Origin: Pararhizobium sp. IMCC21322
Lineage (GTDB): Bacteria; Pseudomonadota; Alphaproteobacteria; Rhizobiales; GCA-2746425
DNA: 64,000 nt
Assembly (NCBI RefSeq): GCF_030758295.1
Contig: NZ_CP132335.1
Coordinates: forward strand, 4,750,412-4,814,411
Reading direction: 5' to 3'
Shown piece after piece: positions 45,256 through 53,513 of this stretch (positions are counted from its first letter, which is position 1; every line of letters begins with the position of its first letter). The translations under genes were made by a program, and so were the position numbers. Under the pieces are notes generated by a model. That model was not told the origin of the DNA. It worked only from the letters and a program-made list of their open reading frames with translations, and made no database searches.

Positions 45256-46266
45256 TCAAACGCCGGTGAGCCTGAACCCTTCCGGGAATGGATCTCTCGG
45301 GTCCACGAAGAAATTAAACGAGCCGGTCAAATAGGCCGAGCCCGTTACGGTGCAGGATATGGCCGGCAGGTCACCGACTTGGGTAGCGCCCGTCACTTTG
45401 CCTGTAAACACCGTGTCGAGAATACCCGCATGGCGGAAACTATCACCGGCTTTCAGCTCACCTTTTGCCGCCAACATGGCCATGCGTGACGCTGTGCCAG
45501 TGCCGCAGGGCGACCGATCGATCACTGTCGGAGGGCATACGACAACATTCTTGGCATCGTAATTTTCACCATCACCATCGGCGATAATCTCAATCTGATA
45601 GATTTCATTGACATGCTTCATTGTCGGGTGCTGCACCGGATGCTCGACCAGAGCATCGCGCAACTCGGCGGCTGCAGTCACCACTTTCCAGGCATAGTCC
45701 GGCGTCAGTTCAAGACCCAGATCACTGGCCTTCACCAACAGATAAAAGTCCCCACCAAAAGCAATATCGGCGCGCACATCGCCATAATTTCTGGTTTTGA
45801 CCGTAATATCTTCGCGGTAGAGAAAGCTGGACGGCATTTCCAGCGTCACGTCCAGCGCCACGCCGTTTTCAACCCGCACCCGGGCCGGCACAACGCCAGC
45901 CGGTGTGTCCAGGCGAACCAGTGTCTCACCTTCCACCACATCCACATATCCAGCTTCCACCGCGATGGTTGCCACTGCCATGGCGCAGTGACCACACATG
46001 GGCGGATACGTGTCGGGCTCAAGAATAAGCATGCCGATATCAGCATCTGCCGAACACGCTTCGGTAAGAACAGCTGCGGGCATGTTGAAGCTGCCGCGCG
46101 GCTCAAACAGAACCAGTTTTCGCAGCCAGTCACGCGTCATCAGATCAGCGCGTTTTTCAACCATGGTCGAGCCGCGAATGGGGCCAAAACCGGAGGTGAC
46201 CAAACGCAGGGGACAGCCGGCTGTGTGGGAATCTATTCCCTGAATTATTCTGGAACTGCGCATCAA
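45256..46266 (-). CDS. Proline racemase family enzyme 2
   Basis: The 336-residue paralogue has both cysteines in place: C91 in PPMCGHCAMAVAT and C254 in DRSPCGTGTASR. The substrate loop reads DSHTAGCPLR instead of HTAGHPTR, and an extra cysteine follows the first motif (CGHC). These changes separate it from the first enzyme and suggest a different substrate or stereochemistry. Its start overlaps the DHDPS-family gene by four bases. The family acts without cofactor on the alpha carbon of proline-like amino acids. Confidence 0.86.
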   Translation of the reverse strand: MMRSSRIIQGIDSHTAGCPLRLVTSGFGPIRGSTMVEKRADLMTRDWLRKLVLFEPRGSFNMPAAVLTEACSADADIGMLILEPDTYPPMCGHCAMAVATIAVEAGYVDVVEGETLVRLDTPAGVVPARVRVENGVALDVTLEMPSSFLYREDITVKTRNYGDVRADIAFGGDFYLLVKASDLGLELTPDYAWKVVTAAAELRDALVEHPVQHPTMKHVNEIYQIEIIADGDGENYDAKNVVVCPPTVIDRSPCGTGTASRMAMLAAKGELKAGDSFRHAGILDTVFTGKVTGATQVGDLPAISCTVTGSAYLTGSFNFFVDPRDPFPEGFRLTGV

Positions 46267-47180
46267 GCCTGCTCTTCAAGGGAAGCGACAAGGCCGGCAA
46301 CATTGTTGTCCGAAAGTATCTTCTCTACCTTCGACATCTGCTCATCGCTGAATGGAAGAAGAGGTTTGCGTGGTTTGCCAACGGGCTGATCCAGACTGTT
46401 CATCACAGCTTTGATGCCAGCATAATAGCTGCCCTGCTTGAAGCACGAGTAGATGGCAAAGAGCGCAGGTTCGAGCTTGTCAATCACGTCTGTATTGTTG
46501 GCTGCACAGGCATCAAAATAGCGACGAACCATAGTGCCCGACAGTTGATGTGCCATTGCAACGACACCAACCGCCCCCACCGCAAGCGCAGGGCGGATCA
46601 TGGTTTCATAGCCGACAAAGACGTTGATTTTATCGCCCAGTTTGCGCACCAGTTCGGTGACCTGAATGATGTCCCCGGAGCTGTCTTTGATCGCGACGAC
46701 TGTCGGCAGTTCCGCCAGTTCTGAAACAATCCCGATATCAAGCGCCACTCCGGCCCTCTTCGGTGAATTATAGAGCATGACCGGAAGCTGCGTTGCGCCG
46801 CAAAGGTCTTTGAAATACTGAATAATCTCCCGACGATCAGGGGCGGCATAGATGGGCGGCATGGCCAGAATGCCATCGAGACCGGCCTTCTCAGCCTCAT
46901 GCGCCAATCGAATTGCATTTGCAGGCAAGAGATCTGAAACACCGGCAATCACGGGCACACTGCTTTTTGCCGCAGTCCGGGTGCATTTGAAAAGCTCGAT
47001 CCGCTCTTCCATTGTCATGGCGTAAAACTCGCCTGTGCTGCCACAGACGATCACAGCATCTGCACCATTTGAAATATTGGCTTCGACCAGCTCGCTGTAG
47101 CGTTTGAAATCTATATTGCCGCTATCGTCGAATGGTGTGACCAGAACACTTTGAATTCCAGACCAGTTGGGGTTGGGCAT
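46263..47180 (-). CDS. DHDPS/NAL-family lyase (candidate pyrroline-4-hydroxy-2-carboxylate deaminase)
   Basis: The 305-residue barrel protein has GSTGEFYAMT (47-56), the catalytic Tyr137 in VMLYNSP and the Schiff-base Lys165 in VVAIKDSSGD. In hydroxyproline operons a member of this family deaminates and opens 1-pyrroline-4-hydroxy-2-carboxylate to 2-oxoglutarate semialdehyde. The proline-racemase genes and aldehyde dehydrogenases beside it make that role likely, though dihydrodipicolinate synthase, keto-deoxy acid dehydratase and aldolase members share the same motifs. Confidence 0.82.
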   Translation of the reverse strand: MPNPNWSGIQSVLVTPFDDSGNIDFKRYSELVEANISNGADAVIVCGSTGEFYAMTMEERIELFKCTRTAAKSSVPVIAGVSDLLPANAIRLAHEAEKAGLDGILAMPPIYAAPDRREIIQYFKDLCGATQLPVMLYNSPKRAGVALDIGIVSELAELPTVVAIKDSSGDIIQVTELVRKLGDKINVFVGYETMIRPALAVGAVGVVAMAHQLSGTMVRRYFDACAANNTDVIDKLEPALFAIYSCFKQGSYYAGIKAVMNSLDQPVGKPRKPLLPFSDEQMSKVEKILSDNNVAGLVASLEEQA

Positions 47181-47202
47181 GTGTGCTTCCTGTTATTATT
47201 AT

Positions 47203-48027
47203 TCAGACTTTTATGAAGGGCTTCATCATCTCTGCGGTTTGATGAAAGCGGTTTACGAACCCCTTAACGCGCTCGTTTGGTGGGTTCATGAGAATATCAG
47301 ATGGCAGTCCATCAGCGCAGACGGTTCCCTGATCGAGAAACACAACCCGTTTTGCAACCTCCAGCGCAAAGCCAAGCTCATGGGTCACAACAATCATGGT
47401 CATGCCTTCTTTGGCCAATTCAATCATCGTGCCCAGAACCTCGCCAACGAGTTCCGGGTCCAGCGCCGATGTCGGCTCATCAAACAGCATGACTTCAGGC
47501 TCCATGTTCAATGCACGGGCAATGGAAACGCGCTGTTTCTGACCGCCAGAAAGGCTTGACGGAGACCGGTCGGCAAAGTCGGCCATACCGACCTTCTCCA
47601 GATAGCTCATTGCCCGATCACGATTGGTGTTGTGAGCCTCACCTTTGACCGTCTTCGGGCCTTCCATGACATTGGCCAGAACTTTCATGTGTGGAAACAG
47701 ATTGAACTGCTGGAACACCATGCCGATGCGGCTTCGGATGGCGTTGGTTTGCGCGGCTGAAAGCCCAAGCTCATCCTTGCCATTGTCAAAATGAAAGAAT
47801 GGGTCGCCACTCAATGAAATCTTGCCATGGCTTGGCTTGGCCAAAAGGTTCAAACAACGCAGGAGCGTGGTTTTACCGGAACCACTGGACCCGATCAGCG
47901 CCACCACGTCACCGCGATTGACCGTTAGATCAACGCCGGAAAGAACCTCCACAGCCCCATAAGATAACCGGATATCTTCGACCGAAATGGCAGGCATGGC
48001 TGAGGAAGCTTGCGGTTCGGAACTCAT
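47203..48027 (-). CDS. Polar amino-acid ABC transporter ATP-binding protein (GlnQ type)
   Basis: The 274-residue ATPase has Walker [12 protein letters not shown] near residue 35, signature LSGGQKQR near 160 and Walker [21 protein letters not shown] near 182. These are standard for polar amino-acid importers (GlnQ/HisP). The first 12 residues are a polar extension. It overlaps the permease gene by four bases and precedes the DHDPS-family gene. Confidence 0.88.
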   Translation of the reverse strand: MSSEPQASSAMPAISVEDIRLSYGAVEVLSGVDLTVNRGDVVALIGSSGSGKTTLLRCLNLLAKPSHGKISLSGDPFFHFDNGKDELGLSAAQTNAIRSRIGMVFQQFNLFPHMKVLANVMEGPKTVKGEAHNTNRDRAMSYLEKVGMADFADRSPSSLSGGQKQRVSIARALNMEPEVMLFDEPTSALDPELVGEVLGTMIELAKEGMTMIVVTHELGFALEVAKRVVFLDQGTVCADGLPSDILMNPPNERVKGFVNRFHQTAEMMKPFIKV

Positions 48028-48677
48028 GACTTCACCTCACCCTGTTCGAGGCGACGGGCGATGTAGGTCAGCGGAACCAAAATAGCCAGGAAGACCAGCG
48101 CAATGGTTGTGTAGACTTCCAGCGGACGATACGTGAAGGACGCAATATACTCGGCCTGATACAGCAGATCAGGCACCGTGATAACGGCAAGAAGCGTCGT
48201 GTTTTTCAATTGAATGATCATCTGGCCAGCGAGTGGCGGAATCATGCGGCGCAGGGCCTGTGGCAGGATGACCCGGACATTCATTTGTCGATAGGACATG
48301 CCAAGCGCCACCGCAGCGTCGCTTTGTCCTGAATCGATGGACTGAATTCCGGCTCTGAAAATCTCGGCAAAATAGGCGGCGCCATAAAGGCTCAACGCCA
48401 GGATGCCAGCTGCTTCCTTGGAGATGTTGATGCCCATGAAGATGGGCAGAGCGTAATAGGCCCAAAGCAACCAGACCAGCAGCGGAATATTTCGGAAAAA
48501 CTCAACAAACAGTCGACCGATCAACACGACGATCTTGTTGGTTGTCAATTGCATCAGGGCAACGATCAAACCAATCACCAGGCCGATCACCGACGTGATG
48601 AGGGTGTATTCAAGAGTGATCAGAACACCCGACCAAATCAGGTGCGAATTCTGTGTTATGGCCGACCAGTCAAACAT
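48024..48677 (-). CDS. Polar amino-acid ABC transporter permease
   Basis: The 217-residue permease has about five membrane spans and the HisM/GlnP motif ([20 protein letters not shown], then [29 protein letters not shown], in pieces). Only one permease gene is present, so it probably works as a homodimer. It is separated from the binding-protein gene by a stem-loop. Confidence 0.88.
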   Translation of the reverse strand: MFDWSAITQNSHLIWSGVLITLEYTLITSVIGLVIGLIVALMQLTTNKIVVLIGRLFVEFFRNIPLLVWLLWAYYALPIFMGINISKEAAGILALSLYGAAYFAEIFRAGIQSIDSGQSDAAVALGMSYRQMNVRVILPQALRRMIPPLAGQMIIQLKNTTLLAVITVPDLLYQAEYIASFTYRPLEVYTTIALVFLAILVPLTYIARRLEQGEVKS

Positions 48678-48703
48678 GATGGGTTCCAGATCCTGTTAGA
48701 AGT

Positions 48704-48727
48704 GTCGGCCCCGTAACCGGGGCCGAC
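48704..48727 (-). terminator. Intercistronic hairpin after the binding-protein gene
   Basis: GTCGGCCCCG and CGGGGCCGAC form a perfect 10-bp stem closed by a TAAC tetraloop, 9 bases after the binding-protein stop. No T-run follows. The likely effect is higher binding-protein than permease output. Confidence 0.65.
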
Positions 48728-48736
48728 TGTCGAAGA

Positions 48737-49579
48737 TTAGAAGCTGAAGTCGCCTGGTAGAACAGACAGATCCAGTCCGGCTTCTTCAAAGGACTTTGCA
48801 AGCTTGCCCTGGGCCAGACCCAGCGAGCGTTGCTGCGACGTCCAGTTTTCAAGCCAGTTCAGCCAACCCGCATTGCCAGCTTCCCTGCGCACACCGATCA
48901 CAGCGGTGTTTACGAGTGCAGGGCTTGGAACAAAGACTTCGCCATTGATTTCCGGCGCAACCTGCACAGCATCAAAACTGGCAAGCAGCATGGCATCAGC
49001 ACGATTGGAGTTGATTTCCAGAACGCCCAATGAGCGTGTGCCAACCACAATGATCTCTGCCTTCGGTGTCAGAGCTTCGGCAACCACTTGCATGGTGCTG
49101 CCTTTTTGAACGGCAAGACGAACCGATGGGTCGTTCAACTCTGCCCAGCTTTTCTTGTCGAAACCGGCTTTGGAGACGACGGTCCATGGACCATAGAAGA
49201 GCGGAATAGACGTGTAATCGACCACAAGGCCACGCTGTGGATTGGGGTTCAAGCCGATAGCAATATCGACCTTGCGTGCCTGAAAGTCAGCCGCAAGATT
49301 GCCCCATGTTGTTTCAACAAACTCGAGCTCGACACCCAGAATGGCGGCAATTTCCTGTCCCCATTCAACGTAGAAGCCACTCCATTCACCTGTACCAGGA
49401 TCCTTGATGTAGCTGGGCTCTTCGCCAATGATGACCGGGAATTTCAGAACGCCGGAGCTTCTGATGTTGTTCAGAACCAGCGACGGATCGTCGGCCTGAG
49501 CTGGCTGCGTAAACGCACCAACTGTCATGAACAGAGCTGCAAATGCGCAGATCCAGGTTTTAAACTTTCTAAAAGCCAT
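48737..49579 (-). CDS. Periplasmic amino-acid-binding protein (SBP_bac_3)
   Basis: The 280-residue protein has a signal peptide (FRKFKTWICAFAALFMTVGA, cleavage near PAQA) and the family-3 binding fold: WSGFYVEWGQEIAAILGVELEFVETTW (in pieces), ARKVDIAIGLNPNPQRG and LAVQKGSTMQVVAEAL. It should present an imino or amino acid to the adjacent GlnQ-type importer. As the gene directly downstream of the proline-racemase-domain regulator it is probably the first controlled transport gene. Confidence 0.86.
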   Translation of the reverse strand: MAFRKFKTWICAFAALFMTVGAFTQPAQADDPSLVLNNIRSSGVLKFPVIIGEEPSYIKDPGTGEWSGFYVEWGQEIAAILGVELEFVETTWGNLAADFQARKVDIAIGLNPNPQRGLVVDYTSIPLFYGPWTVVSKAGFDKKSWAELNDPSVRLAVQKGSTMQVVAEALTPKAEIIVVGTRSLGVLEINSNRADAMLLASFDAVQVAPEINGEVFVPSPALVNTAVIGVRREAGNAGWLNWLENWTSQQRSLGLAQGKLAKSFEEAGLDLSVLPGDFSF

Positions 49580-49608
49580 TTTATTACCTCCTGTTGATAG
49601 TCAAAAAA

Positions 49609-51501
49609 TTAAGAGCCGAGGAAGCCGCACTGCAATGGATCATCAGGCTCGAGCACGAGCGTGGAAATTCCATTGAGATGCGCACGTCCCGAAATTTTGG
49701 GGACGCATACGAGGCGTCCCTCGGGCGCCTTCGCAATACTGATAATTTGTCCAGAGAGCTGACCGCCAAAGATGCTGTCTGCATGGAAAGTCTGTCCGGC
49801 AGCCAATTGGCCTGCGACAACCTTTTGCACCATCCGCGCCGCAAGTGCGGTCACACCGGGGGATCGATCGTATCGGTTGCGGTCAATAGACAGGAAAAGG
49901 CGTTCTGAGTTTTTTGAAACCGTTTGAAACAGCAGCACAGATTCGATCAATTTGGTCTCGGGCCGGTCAAGCTCCGCAATCGCACTGCGCAACTCGTCTG
50001 CGGCCAGCAAAATCTCCTGCAGTGCATGATCGTTCAGGTCAAGTCCCAGCAAAGCTGCGTCAATAACGGCATGCGTGTTTCCGCCATATACTATTGACAG
50101 CTCGACCGTTCGGCCACGAAATGGCACTGAAATATCATCGGCGGTCACATAAGCCTGCGGCAACGCTACATCAATCTGATCACTGTCCGGATGCACCGTA
50201 ACGCCGACAGTCGCGCGCGGCATCTCGATGGTGAATTCGGTTCGGTCGTTCAACCGGCCCATGGATTTCAACGCTTTGGCATAACCAAATACGGCATGAC
50301 CACAAAGTTCGGGATAACCGTATGAAGTAATGAAAAACGCACCGAAGTCCGCCGTTTTGGAAGCAAACGGAACCAGGCCGAAAGAGCCACTATGCCCGCG
50401 AGGCTCTTGCAGCAGGAGCGTTCGCAGATGGTCGTGATTTTTCTCGAAGGACCGAGCCTTTTCGGTGGCTGTGTTGCCTTCAAGTCCTGGGAGGGACTCA
50501 ATCAGAATGCGTGTTGGGTGACCGGCAGTGTGCGTTTCCAGAACCCTGAAGGTTTCTGCGCCTTCCGGGAGCTGCACGTCCAACGTACCCTCGCCCAAAC
50601 CGGAACCATGCGAAACACCCAGGCCAAAACGATTGCGCGGCTGATCAAACTGCATGGCTGAAACGCGTGCTGCATCGGTGTTGACCCAAAGCACTTTTAC
50701 GGGGTCAGAGCCGAGATTTCGCCAGCGGTGCTCCAGGGAGCTGTTGAAGTAGGCACTGTCTCCAGGCTGCAAAATTGCGGGAGAGCGGCCAGCCAGCGTA
50801 ATCTCGAATTCACCCGACAGAATGTAAATCAGCTCCTCACCATCGTGAGAATAATAGCCATCGCTTTCAGCGCCAGGTTCAATGGTCCAAACTTCGACGT
50901 CCATCAGTTTTTCAGCAACTGTTAGCTGCTCGACCGAGACCCCCGGTCCGAACGTTCCAACAACACGGCCGGTTCCTTGGCGCACGATTGGAACATGGTC
51001 GTGATGCGTTCCACCCAGCAACTCTGCAAGAGAGCGCCCGAATGCCAGAGCGACACTGTTCAATCTGGCGGGAGACAAAAATGCCGTGCCACGCTCAAAC
51101 ATGCTCAGATGCGAGACACCAATATCGGTTTTTTCCGAAAGAGCCCGCAGCGACAAACCACTCTCTTTGCGCATGGTGCGAATGCGTGCGCCGATTTTGC
51201 TGAAATCGACTGTGGTGCGCTCAATACCTGAATCGTGAGTGATCGGTTTTTGCTCATCCGGTTCGCTATCGATCAGTTCCTTGATCTTTGTCAGGCTGTG
51301 ACCCGATAATTTGCGCATCTGTTCAATAGTGCGAATGCGATCCATGTCGTCAGACGAAAATGAACGATGGCCGCTGGCGGATTTGAACGGATTTATCAAC
51401 CCCGCATTTTCCCATGAGCGAAGCGTCGAAACGGACACGCCGATTACCTTGGCCACGTGACCAATCGAATACGGATTTTTGTCGTTTTGTGGCTTCAACA
51501 T
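49609..51501 (-). CDS. MerR-XRE-cupin-proline racemase fusion regulator
   Basis: This 630-residue protein contains four modules. Residues about 10-78 are a MerR-type winged helix (YSIGHVAKVIGVSVSTLRSW, then GHRSFSSDDMDRIRTI). Residues about 100-165 form an XRE/Cro helix-turn-helix (RIRTMRKESGLSLRALSEKT, then HLSMFERG). Residues about 195-275 form a cupin_2 sensor (HDGEELIYILSGEFEI, then LQPGDSAYF, then EHRWRN). Residues about 315-630 match the full proline-racemase fold (ETHTAGHPTR, LCGHAVFG with C400). At the second active-site loop the usual DRSPCGTGTSAR reads DRSPGVTALAAR, so the catalytic cysteine is Gly549 and the carboxylate-binding GTGT is lost. Racemisation is therefore unlikely; I infer a ligand-sensing or one-base lyase role. 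The gene heads the imino-acid operon with two intact racemase-family enzymes. Confidence 0.88.
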   Translation of the reverse strand: MLKPQNDKNPYSIGHVAKVIGVSVSTLRSWENAGLINPFKSASGHRSFSSDDMDRIRTIEQMRKLSGHSLTKIKELIDSEPDEQKPITHDSGIERTTVDFSKIGARIRTMRKESGLSLRALSEKTDIGVSHLSMFERGTAFLSPARLNSVALAFGRSLAELLGGTHHDHVPIVRQGTGRVVGTFGPGVSVEQLTVAEKLMDVEVWTIEPGAESDGYYSHDGEELIYILSGEFEITLAGRSPAILQPGDSAYFNSSLEHRWRNLGSDPVKVLWVNTDAARVSAMQFDQPRNRFGLGVSHGSGLGEGTLDVQLPEGAETFRVLETHTAGHPTRILIESLPGLEGNTATEKARSFEKNHDHLRTLLLQEPRGHSGSFGLVPFASKTADFGAFFITSYGYPELCGHAVFGYAKALKSMGRLNDRTEFTIEMPRATVGVTVHPDSDQIDVALPQAYVTADDISVPFRGRTVELSIVYGGNTHAVIDAALLGLDLNDHALQEILLAADELRSAIAELDRPETKLIESVLLFQTVSKNSERLFLSIDRNRYDRSPGVTALAARMVQKVVAGQLAAGQTFHADSIFGGQLSGQIISIAKAPEGRLVCVPKISGRAHLNGISTLVLEPDDPLQCGFLGS

Positions 51502-51818
51502 ATAGATATTTTCTTCATATATAGGTTTATTGAATTTTTCTGAGCGTAAGTTGATATTTTGAATATGTCAACGATCATTAGGCGCAATTTGGAAATACAA
51601 CCGATAGTTGCGCCCCGGAATGAGGGTGGAGCCGGCATGTCTATAATGACAGCGAAGAGCTTTCTTGCCCGGTGCAAGCCTCAAACAGGAAAGCGATAGG
51701 AACTGCCCCCCGTCAGAGCCTGTTTCCGTAGTCGCAATCATTGGCGCGGTTGTCATACCTGACGTAAATGGCCTGGAGCAGTGTCAGTTTATCGCTGTCT
51801 ACGATGGCGAAAAAACAC

Positions 51819-51834
51819 TGTATGGCGCCATACA
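51819..51834. promoter_or_regulatory. Perfect 16-bp palindrome upstream of the fusion regulator
   Basis: TGTATGGCGCCATACA is its own reverse complement. It lies about 320 bases before the regulator start and about 490 before the polyamine-type ATPase gene, in the gene-free stretch 51502-52320. It could be an operator for either side. AT-rich DNA at 51502-51560 directly before the regulator is the more likely promoter. Confidence 0.4.
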
Positions 51835-51844
51835 CATTCATTCG

Positions 51845-51886
51845 CCCTGCAGCATTAGCCCTGCAGCATTAGCCCTGCAGCATTAG
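51845..51886. repeat. Three tandem copies of a 14-bp unit
   Basis: CCCTGCAGCATTAG is repeated three times without change (51845-51858, 51859-51872, 51873-51886). The copies are identical, so the array is recent or prone to slippage. It lies in the intergenic region between the fusion regulator and the polyamine-type importer, 10 bases after a 16-bp palindrome. Confidence 0.9.
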
Positions 51887-52075
51887 CAGTATATGGCAGC
51901 ACCCGACTGGCGCGAGCGGACGCCTCCACTTCAGATTGCTCCACAAAGATGCGTTCTCCGGGGTCTGGACAAATAGCTCAGCCGGTCCGTTGGGCGCACA
52001 GGCAGACAATTGGTTTGGCTCACGATAATGCGCCCAGCGCCACACAATGATGTTGCCCAGAACTTGAACCCGAAC

Positions 52076-52108
52076 CTGAACCCGATTGGGAGCTGAAATT
52101 GGGTTCAG
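52076..52108. repeat. Palindromic element related to the one at 11862-11904
   Basis: CTGAACCCGATT (52076-52087) and AATTGGGTTCAG (52097-52108) are inverted with one mismatch in 12 pairs. The CTGAACCC/GGGTTCAG arms are the same as the inner arms of the palindrome near 11.9 kb. The remaining sequence of 51502-52320 shows no gene that I can support. Confidence 0.6.
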
Positions 52109-52320
52109 TCCCAAGAATTCTGCAGCCCCGAATAAGTCCCATGTAGAGGCGCGGCCGCTTGTAATATGCAAACAACAACCCAGAAAAAGTTGCATCAAAA
52201 TTAGTCACAGCCTGTGGCTTGGAACCTTTGGCGCGACTCGCCAGTAGATTGATGTTGCCAAATAAAAATCTGTGTGCCTAAATTCCGTTCAGTGACAATC
52301 CAACTCCTCGGGAGTTCAAT

Positions 52321-53415
52321 CTGACGCAAGATACTTCAGGCGATGCCTTCGTCGAATTCGACCGGGTCCAGAAAAGCTATGATGGCGAAGTGCTGGTCGT
52401 AAAAAATCTGAACCTTTCCATGCCAAAGGGTGAGTTTCTCACAATGCTTGGTCCGTCAGGGTCAGGCAAGACAACCTGTCTGATGATGCTGGCGGGGTTT
52501 GAAACCGCAACCCGCGGTGAAATTCGATTGGATGGCGCTGAAATCAACAACATTCCTCCGCACAAACGCGGCATTGGTATGGTGTTTCAGAACTATGCCT
52601 TGTTCCCTCATATGACTGTTGGTGAAAACCTGGCTTTTCCGCTGGAAGTGCGCGGCATGGGCAAGGCCGAGAGAGACGCCAAGGTGATCCGTGCGCTGGA
52701 TATGGTTCAGATGGGGGAATTTGGGTCCCGTCGCCCGGCGCAATTGTCAGGCGGCCAGCAACAAAGGGTTGCATTGGCGCGTGCCCTGGTTTTCGACCCA
52801 AGTCTGGTGCTGATGGATGAGCCCCTCGGAGCCCTCGACAAGCAGCTCCGCGAGCACATGCAATATGAAATCAAGCATCTGCATGAAAGCCTCGGCATTA
52901 CGGTTGTTTATGTGACACATGATCAATCAGAGGCGCTGACGATGTCTGATCGCGTTGCCGTATTTAATGATGGTGAAATCCAGCAGCTTGCACCACCGGC
53001 AGACTTGTATGAATGCCCGGACAATAGTTTTGTGGCGCAGTTTATTGGTGAGAACAATAAATTGAACGGCACTGTCAGCGAACGGTCCGGAGATGAAGTT
53101 TCTGTGAAACTGGAAAATGGTGCACAGTGCAAAGCATTGGCTGTGAATTGCGGTGGCGTGGGAGAAGAAACGCTCATTTCAATTCGCCCCGAGCGGGTTG
53201 CCATCGGTGGAAGTGTCGGTGATAATTCGACAGAGGCCCTTGTTAAGGAACTGATTTATCTCGGCGATCACATTCGCTGTCGGTTGAATGTTCATGGAAA
53301 TGACCAGTTTATTGTCAAAGTCTCAAACTCAGCTGGTCACAAACATCTGGTAGTAGGTGAAAAGACTCAGATCAACTGGGCGGTTCAGGATGCGCGTGCC
53401 TTGAACCCTCTGTAA
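52321..53415 (+). CDS. potA: Spermidine/putrescine-type ABC transporter ATP-binding protein (PotA), likely CTG start
   Basis: The ATPase has Walker A LGPSGSGKTT, signature LSGGQQQR, Walker B VLMDEPLGALD and a C-terminal TOBE-like regulatory region. The first ATG/GTG/TTG in this frame is GTG 52390, which would remove the first beta-strand and the A-loop tyrosine (VEFDRVQKSYDGE). The frame is open upstream to 52282 without any usual start codon. A CTG at 52321 has GGGAG six bases before it and would give 364 residues beginning TQDTSGDAFVEF, like ordinary family N-termini. I therefore infer a CUG start. It belongs to the importer operon with the binding protein and two permeases that follow. Confidence 0.8.
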   Translation: MTQDTSGDAFVEFDRVQKSYDGEVLVVKNLNLSMPKGEFLTMLGPSGSGKTTCLMMLAGFETATRGEIRLDGAEINNIPPHKRGIGMVFQNYALFPHMTVGENLAFPLEVRGMGKAERDAKVIRALDMVQMGEFGSRRPAQLSGGQQQRVALARALVFDPSLVLMDEPLGALDKQLREHMQYEIKHLHESLGITVVYVTHDQSEALTMSDRVAVFNDGEIQQLAPPADLYECPDNSFVAQFIGENNKLNGTVSERSGDEVSVKLENGAQCKALAVNCGGVGEETLISIRPERVAIGGSVGDNSTEALVKELIYLGDHIRCRLNVHGNDQFIVKVSNSAGHKHLVVGEKTQINWAVQDARALNPL

Positions 53416-53513
53416 GCATTATATGTGTTGGGGAAATGCCGAAAAATAAACAATTTGGGCAAAAATATCGGTCCAATTTTATCTAAAACGCAACATCCAT
53501 ATGGAGAAAACCA

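Noticed and set aside
51665-51886. 73-codon open frame ending inside the tandem repeat
   Set aside because: It has no ribosome site and no family resemblance, its end is formed by the 14-bp repeat, and it includes the palindrome. It is more likely non-coding.
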